This document shows positions 5,755 to 9,115 of a DNA stretch of 9,115 bases, in pieces. A program made the position numbers and the translations under genes. This DNA comes from Victivallales bacterium. GTDB lineage: Bacteria > Verrucomicrobiota > Lentisphaeria > Oligosphaerales > Oligosphaeraceae. Location of the stretch: contig CAAGGB010000157.1 in NCBI GenBank assembly GCA_900769285.1, positions 1 to 9,115 on the forward strand, read 5' to 3'. The notes under the pieces were generated by a model. The model was not told the origin of the DNA. It ran no database searches and saw nothing but the letters and a program-made list of their open reading frames with translations. Position 1 is the stretch's first letter. The number at the start of each line of letters is the position of its first letter.

Positions 5755-6972
5755 ATGGATTTCTCTGCCCGTCATCTTGCCGTCTACGCCATCACCGACC
5801 GCCACTGGCTCCGGGGACGCCCCCTGGCCGACGCCGTGGCGGACGTCATCGCCGGCGGCGCCACCTGCATCCAACTGCGCGAGAAGACACTGGCCGGCGA
5901 CGAGCTCGAGCGCGAGGCGCGCGACGTCCAGGCCGTCTGCCGCCGGCACGGCGTACCGTTCATCGTCAATGACGACGTCGCGCTGGCGCGCCGTCTGGGC
6001 GCGGACGGCGTCCATCTGGGCCAGCGCGACCTGTCGCTGGCCGAGGCGCGCCGCCTGCTGGGTCCGGACGCCATCATCGGCGTCTCGGCGAAGACCGTCG
6101 CCCAGGCCGTCGCCGCCGAGCGCGGCGGCGCCTCCTACCTGGGCACGGGCGCCGTCTTCCCCACCTCCTCCAAGGCGGACGCCACCGCCATCGACCATCA
6201 GGTCGTCAAGGCCATCTGCGCCGCCGTACGCATCCCCGTCGTCACCATCGGCGGCATCACGACCGACAACCTCCCGCGCCTGGCGGGCCTGGGCGCCGCC
6301 GGCATCGCGGGCATCTCCATGTTCTTCGCCCACGACGACGGCCGCGCCGCCACCGCCGCCGTCGCGCAGGCCGTCGCCCGGATGCTGGCCGTGCCGCCCG
6401 CACCTGTCCGCGCCGCACTCTTCGACCTGGACGGCACCCTCCTCGACAGCCTCCCCGCCTGGAGCCCGCTCGCCGCCGACTTCCTCGCCCGACACGGCCT
6501 CGCCCTCCCCCCCACGCTCCCCCAGCGCCTCGCCGGCCTCGAGCTCTGGGAAGCCGCACAGCTCTTCCACGACGAGCTCATCCCCGCCCTGTCGCCCGAC
6601 GACATCCTCCGCGACTGGCTCGACGCCCTCCACGACACCTACTTCCGCGACGCGCCTCTCCTTCCCCACGCCGACGCACGCGTCCGACAGGCCATCCGGG
6701 ACGGCTTCCTCCCCGCCATCCTCACCTCGACGGACCGACGCTGCGCCGAGGCCGCCCTCGCCCGCACCGGCCTCGCACCACTCTTCGCCGGACGCCTCTT
6801 CACCACCGCCGACCTCCGGCTCCCCAAGCGTTCACCCGACATCTACTGGCACGTCATCGGACAGCTCGGCGCCACCCTCGCCGACTCCTTCCTCTGCGAC
6901 GACTCCCCGCATTGCCGCCAGGCCGCCCAAGCCGCCGGACTCCAGGTTGAGTCGGTCGATTCAGTCGATTGA
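5755..6972 (+). CDS. thiE: Fusion of thiamine-phosphate synthase (ThiE) and HAD-family phosphatase
   Basis: 405 residues. Residues 1-212 are a complete ThiE, which joins HMP pyrophosphate and the thiazole phosphate to give thiamine monophosphate. Markers: CIQLREK (38-44), VNDDVALA (71-78), GVHLGQ (85-90), GVSAKT (109-114), YLGTGAVFPTSSK (128-140), VVTIGGI (162-168) and GIAGIS (183-188). After a short Pro/Ala linker, residues 219-405 are a HAD hydrolase with all four motifs: DLDGT (Asp224, Asp226), ILTSTD (322-327), Lys358 and CDDS (Asp382, Asp383). The insert after motif I resembles the beta-phosphoglucomutase/phosphoglycolate phosphatase subfamily. An obvious inference is that the HAD half removes phosphate from thiamine phosphate or a precursor; other HAD substrates are possible. 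Start 5755 fits the first ThiE strand, with AGGAG 12 bases upstream. Leucine codons are 14 CTG of 18 in the ThiE half but 30 CTC of 33 in the HAD half. Confidence 0.92.
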   Translation: MDFSARHLAVYAITDRHWLRGRPLADAVADVIAGGATCIQLREKTLAGDELEREARDVQAVCRRHGVPFIVNDDVALARRLGADGVHLGQRDLSLAEARRLLGPDAIIGVSAKTVAQAVAAERGGASYLGTGAVFPTSSKADATAIDHQVVKAICAAVRIPVVTIGGITTDNLPRLAGLGAAGIAGISMFFAHDDGRAATAAVAQAVARMLAVPPAPVRAALFDLDGTLLDSLPAWSPLAADFLARHGLALPPTLPQRLAGLELWEAAQLFHDELIPALSPDDILRDWLDALHDTYFRDAPLLPHADARVRQAIRDGFLPAILTSTDRRCAEAALARTGLAPLFAGRLFTTADLRLPKRSPDIYWHVIGQLGATLADSFLCDDSPHCRQAAQAAGLQVESVDSVD

Positions 6973-6990
6973 GTCGATTCAGTCGACGAA
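6955..6990 (+). repeat. 9-bp tandem repeat across the ThiE-HAD stop codon
   Basis: GTCGATTCA, GTCGATTGA, GTCGATTCA and a diverged GTCGACGAA follow head to tail. The second unit supplies the TGA stop (6970-6972), and the first encodes the terminal Val-Asp-Ser. A one-base change or loss of a unit would extend or shorten the protein tail. Confidence 0.8.
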
Positions 6991-7018
6991 AAAAAAGAAA
7001 AAAAGAAAAAAAGGAAAA
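6989..7018 (+). promoter_or_regulatory. A-tract and ribosome binding site before azlC
   Basis: Runs of eight, seven and seven A separated by single G (an approximate GAAAAAAA tandem repeat) are followed by AAGGA, five bases before the azlC ATG. The tract is very different from the GC-rich surroundings. It could act as a standby ribosome site and is prone to slippage. Confidence 0.6.
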
Positions 7019-7020
7019 TC

Positions 7021-7725
7021 ATGCATTTCACGCGACGAGTGGTACTGGCGTCGTTTCGGGCGTCGGTGCCGGTGCTGCTAGGTTATCTGGCGATGGGTTT
7101 TGCGGCTGGGATACTGCTGGCGAAGCAGTCTGGCGCGGGTGCGCTGTGGGCGTTTGCGACTTCGGTGAGTTCGGTGTCGGGTGCGCTGCAGTTCCTGCTG
7201 GTGGACTGGTTCACGCATCCGACGTCGCTGCTGACGATAGCGCTGGTGACGCTCAGCATCAACCTGCGCTATGCGCTGTATGGGCTGCCGCTCATCGAGC
7301 GCTGGAAGCATCTGCCGTGGCTGCTCAAGGCCTACATGATACTGACGCTGACGGACGAGACATTCGCGCTGGAGGTGGAGAACAAATTTCCGTCGGGCGA
7401 GGACTCGCTGACGTACTGTTTCACCATCGCGGCGCTGGATCACCTCTACTGGGTGGTCGGCGTGGTGGCGGGTGCGCTGGCGGGCCATGCGGTGGAGTTC
7501 AACGCCAAGGGCATTGACTTTGCGATGACGGCGCTGTTCATGGTGATTCTGCTGGATCAACTGCAGACACGCGCGAACCGCGCGCCGGCGCTGGTGGGTC
7601 TGGGCGGTGCGCTGTGCGGGCTGGCCATCTTTCCGCAGAACATGCTGATACCCTCGGTCATCATCATCCTGGCGCTGCTGCTGTCGCTCCGCGACCGGCT
7701 GGAGGAGGAGCTGCCCCATGCCTGA
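7021..7725 (+). CDS. azlC: AzlC family branched-chain amino acid permease (large subunit)
   Basis: A 234-residue integral membrane protein of the AzlC family. With AzlD it forms a two-subunit exporter, known from azaleucine resistance in Bacillus subtilis and from the related BrnF/BrnE exporter of branched-chain amino acids and methionine. The typical N-terminal signature is clear: SFRASVPVLLGYLAMGFAAG followed by a small-residue-rich membrane segment, then LVTLSINLRYALYGLPL and LTDETFAL. The second half has DHLYWVVGVVAGALAG and FAMTALFMVILLDQ, with further helices at the C-terminus; about six or seven segments. Length is normal. The start is set by AAGGA five bases upstream. It follows the ThiE-HAD gene by 48 nt and overlaps azlD by 8 nt, so co-translation of the two subunits is likely. 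The substrate in this organism is unknown. Confidence 0.92.
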   Translation: MHFTRRVVLASFRASVPVLLGYLAMGFAAGILLAKQSGAGALWAFATSVSSVSGALQFLLVDWFTHPTSLLTIALVTLSINLRYALYGLPLIERWKHLPWLLKAYMILTLTDETFALEVENKFPSGEDSLTYCFTIAALDHLYWVVGVVAGALAGHAVEFNAKGIDFAMTALFMVILLDQLQTRANRAPALVGLGGALCGLAIFPQNMLIPSVIIILALLLSLRDRLEEELPHA

Positions 7726-8059
7726 AGCCATCACCACCGAGTATCTGCTGCTGGCGACGGCCGTCATGTTCCTGGTGACGTTCGGCCTGCGTTCGCTGGT
7801 CTTCCTGGCGTTCGGGGGCGGGCGCAAGCCGCCGCAGGTCATCCTCTACATCGGCGGCGTCATCAGCCCCGCCATCATCGCCGCGCTCATCGTCTACTGC
7901 TTCCGCAACACGACGCTGCTCCGTTCACCGCATGGTCTCCCCGAGCTCATCGCCGCCGCGACCTGCATCCTGCTGCACCTCTGGAAACGCAACCCGCTCA
8001 TCTCCATCATCGTCTCAACCATCGTCTACATGATTCTGGTCCAACGCGTCTTCTGCTGA
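7718..8059 (+). CDS. azlD: AzlD family branched-chain amino acid transport protein (small subunit)
   Basis: A 113-residue membrane protein with about four helices, matching AzlD, the partner of AzlC. The first helix is YLLLATAVMFLVTFGLRSLVFLAF. It is followed by the AzlD-type loop GGRKPPQVILYIGGVISPAIIAALIVYC and a C-terminal LIAAATCILLHLWKRNPLISIIVSTIVYMIL. Length is normal for the family. Its ATG lies inside the last codons of azlC, and the ribosome site GGAGGAGGAGC falls within azlC. The IclR-type gene starts 13 nt after its stop. The tight packing argues that the regulator controls this transporter or the whole operon. Confidence 0.9.
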   Translation: MPEAITTEYLLLATAVMFLVTFGLRSLVFLAFGGGRKPPQVILYIGGVISPAIIAALIVYCFRNTTLLRSPHGLPELIAAATCILLHLWKRNPLISIIVSTIVYMILVQRVFC

Positions 8060-8072
8060 AAGGAACCGCCCC

Positions 8073-8876
8073 ATGCCCAGTGGCGACCATGTGAACTCCA
8101 TCATGAGGGTAGGACTGCTGCTGGAGCTCGTGGCCAAGCGTCCGCGCACCGCCCGTGAGCTCTGCCTCCTGCTCGACATCCTCCCTGCCACGATGAACAA
8201 CATCCTCCGCTCCCTCCGGGACTGCGGACTCCTCGAACGCGGCCCCGGACGGCCCATACCCTACTTCCCCGGCCCACTCATGGTCAACGCCGCCACCGAA
8301 CGCTCACGCTATCTCCTCGAAGCCTGGGGACACCGCGCCCTCCCACCCATCCTGCGCTGCCTCCGCGCCGCCCAGACCTCCCTCGCCGTCCGGACACCAC
8401 AGGGCTTCCGGCTCCTCATGCGCCAGGAACCCCACAAGATGCTCGAATGCCCCCGCGACGACGAGATGCTCCACCCCTACGCCTCCACGCACGCCCTGGC
8501 GTTCGCCGCCTTCATGCCGCCACAGGAGCTTTGGGACCTCTGGCATCAGTTCCCCTTCAAGCAGCATGGCCATCCCGCCTGGGACTCCGACGACCCCTAC
8601 CTGGACGCCCTGTCGCTGTCGCGACGCCGCGGCTACGCGGCCCTGACCGAGACGCCCGACGCCTGGCTGGACATCGCCCTGCCCGTCTACGGCGCCTCCG
8701 GACAGTTGCTGGCCACCCTGGCCGTGCGCTGGACCACGGAGCCCCTCGCCTTCAGTCTGCCCGACGCCCTCTCGCTGCTACGCCAGTGGCTCGACGACTA
8801 CCGCACACGCGCCGAACGCCCCTGGGTCGGCCCGACCTCGACGCCACCCAGCGAGGACGAGGAGAACACGCCATGA
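8073..8876 (+). CDS. IclR-type transcriptional regulator
   Basis: 267 residues. The N-terminal winged helix-turn-helix is visible at about 8-58 (VNSIMRVGLLLELVAKRPRT, then ARELCLLLDILPATMNNILRSLRDCGLLERG), the arrangement of IclR proteins. The C-terminal half (about 80-245) resembles the IclR effector domain, with LHPYASTHALAFAAFMPPQELWDLW where IclR proteins have the small-molecule pocket entrance, and LDIALPVYGASGQLLATLAV near the end. The effector cannot be predicted. AAGGA lies eight bases before the ATG at 8073; a later Met at 8103 would cut into the first helix. Its stop overlaps the next ATG (ATGA). As a local regulator in the last part of the operon it may control azlCD and the ThiE-HAD gene. 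The effector part is diverged, so other MarR/IclR-like assignments remain possible. Confidence 0.75.
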   Translation: MPSGDHVNSIMRVGLLLELVAKRPRTARELCLLLDILPATMNNILRSLRDCGLLERGPGRPIPYFPGPLMVNAATERSRYLLEAWGHRALPPILRCLRAAQTSLAVRTPQGFRLLMRQEPHKMLECPRDDEMLHPYASTHALAFAAFMPPQELWDLWHQFPFKQHGHPAWDSDDPYLDALSLSRRRGYAALTETPDAWLDIALPVYGASGQLLATLAVRWTTEPLAFSLPDALSLLRQWLDDYRTRAERPWVGPTSTPPSEDEENTP

Positions 8877-9082
8877 AACGCTCCCATCTGCTGATTGCCA
8901 CGCTGCCGCCGGCGCTGCTGTCCGGGCTGCTGGCCCTGTTCTGGGATGACCTGGCCGAGCAGGTCGGCGTCACGCCGACGCCCGCCGCCACGCCGTCGCC
9001 TCTCGTCGAGGCCGCGCCCACCGCCCCACCCGAGCCCGTCGCCGCGCCCGCGCCGATCAGCTTTGCGCGGATGTCATCGTAG
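8873..9082 (+). CDS. Small membrane-anchored Pro/Ala-rich protein, probably truncated
   Basis: A 69-residue product. The ATG overlaps the IclR stop as ATGA, and GAGGAG lies eight bases upstream, so translation is well supported. Residues 5-24 (HLLIATLPPALLSGLLALFW) form one membrane segment after MKRS. It is followed by an acidic turn DDLAEQ and a low-complexity linker rich in Pro, Ala and Thr (about residues 32-62). Such linkers usually tether a periplasmic domain, and none follows: the frame stops at 9080-9082 inside sequence that on the other strand reads as a helicase fragment. I infer that the original C-terminal part has been lost at a junction near 9046. The last eight or so residues would then be read from foreign sequence. 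No function is assigned. Confidence 0.6.
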   Translation: MKRSHLLIATLPPALLSGLLALFWDDLAEQVGVTPTPAATPSPLVEAAPTAPPEPVAAPAPISFARMSS

Positions 9083-9115
9083 ACATTGAACGTCCCATCG
9101 CCCTTCGGCGTGCTC
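9046..9115 (-). pseudogene. Fragment of a large mobile-element SNF2/DEAD-type helicase, broken at about 9046
   Basis: From the right edge the minus strand reads STPKGDGTFNVYDDIRAKLI followed by GAG. From memory this closely fits a conserved stretch of very large helicase/methylase proteins carried by phages and integrative elements, where similar text (NVYDDIRAKLI-x-x-G followed by PxEEIAFIHDA) precedes the last helicase motifs. Immediately after the Gly the frame changes to low-complexity residues that are only the reverse of the Pro/Ala-rich gene. The expected continuation is missing. The rest of the helicase would lie beyond the window edge. The match is from memory over 23 residues, hence moderate confidence. 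Confidence 0.55.

Noticed and set aside
5713..6669. 318-residue minus-strand open frame over the ThiE-HAD gene
   Set aside because: Gly/Glu/Val-rich antisense shadow; the plus-strand product has complete ThiE and HAD motifs.

Overview
The window looks like part of a GC-rich, strictly anaerobic, fermentative bacterium. The clearest sign is a cluster for assembling the active site of [FeFe] hydrogenase. The enzyme set and the style of the Gfo/Idh/MocA protein would suit a gut member of the Kiritimatiellota/Lentisphaerota side of the PVC group. That is an impression from sequence style only, with no marker gene behind it.

Left part (1-2510, minus strand): a three-gene hydrogenase-maturation unit in the order TM1266-type ACT-like regulator, hydE, hydG. 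HydG runs off the left edge. The regulator and hydE overlap by an ATGA. The unit is preceded by a promoter-like pair of hexamers and a GC-rich leader of about 370 nt, which holds several inverted repeats and an intrinsic-terminator-like hairpin. An AT-rich island with repeats (about 2510-2640) separates it from the next gene.

Middle (2645-5630, minus strand): a MATE-family efflux transporter, then a Gfo/Idh/MocA oxidoreductase. The 335 nt between them hold no gene, but do hold a strong hairpin just after the oxidoreductase stop and a 17-bp terminator-like hairpin followed by seven U about 80 nt before the MATE start. The oxidoreductase has its own promoter candidate.

Right part (5755-9082, plus strand): a tightly packed set that probably forms one transcript. 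It comprises a fusion of thiamine-phosphate synthase (ThiE) with a HAD phosphatase, an AzlC/AzlD permease pair, an IclR-type regulator, and a short membrane-anchored proline/alanine-rich protein. From about 9046 to the right edge the minus strand encodes a peptide typical of large mobile-element helicases. The short protein therefore appears to be cut by a rearrangement or an assembly join.

The observations most worth a second look are the ThiE-HAD fusion and its operon partners, the broken junction at the right edge, the two terminator-bearing leaders, and block-wise switching between CTG and CTC leucine codons inside single genes.
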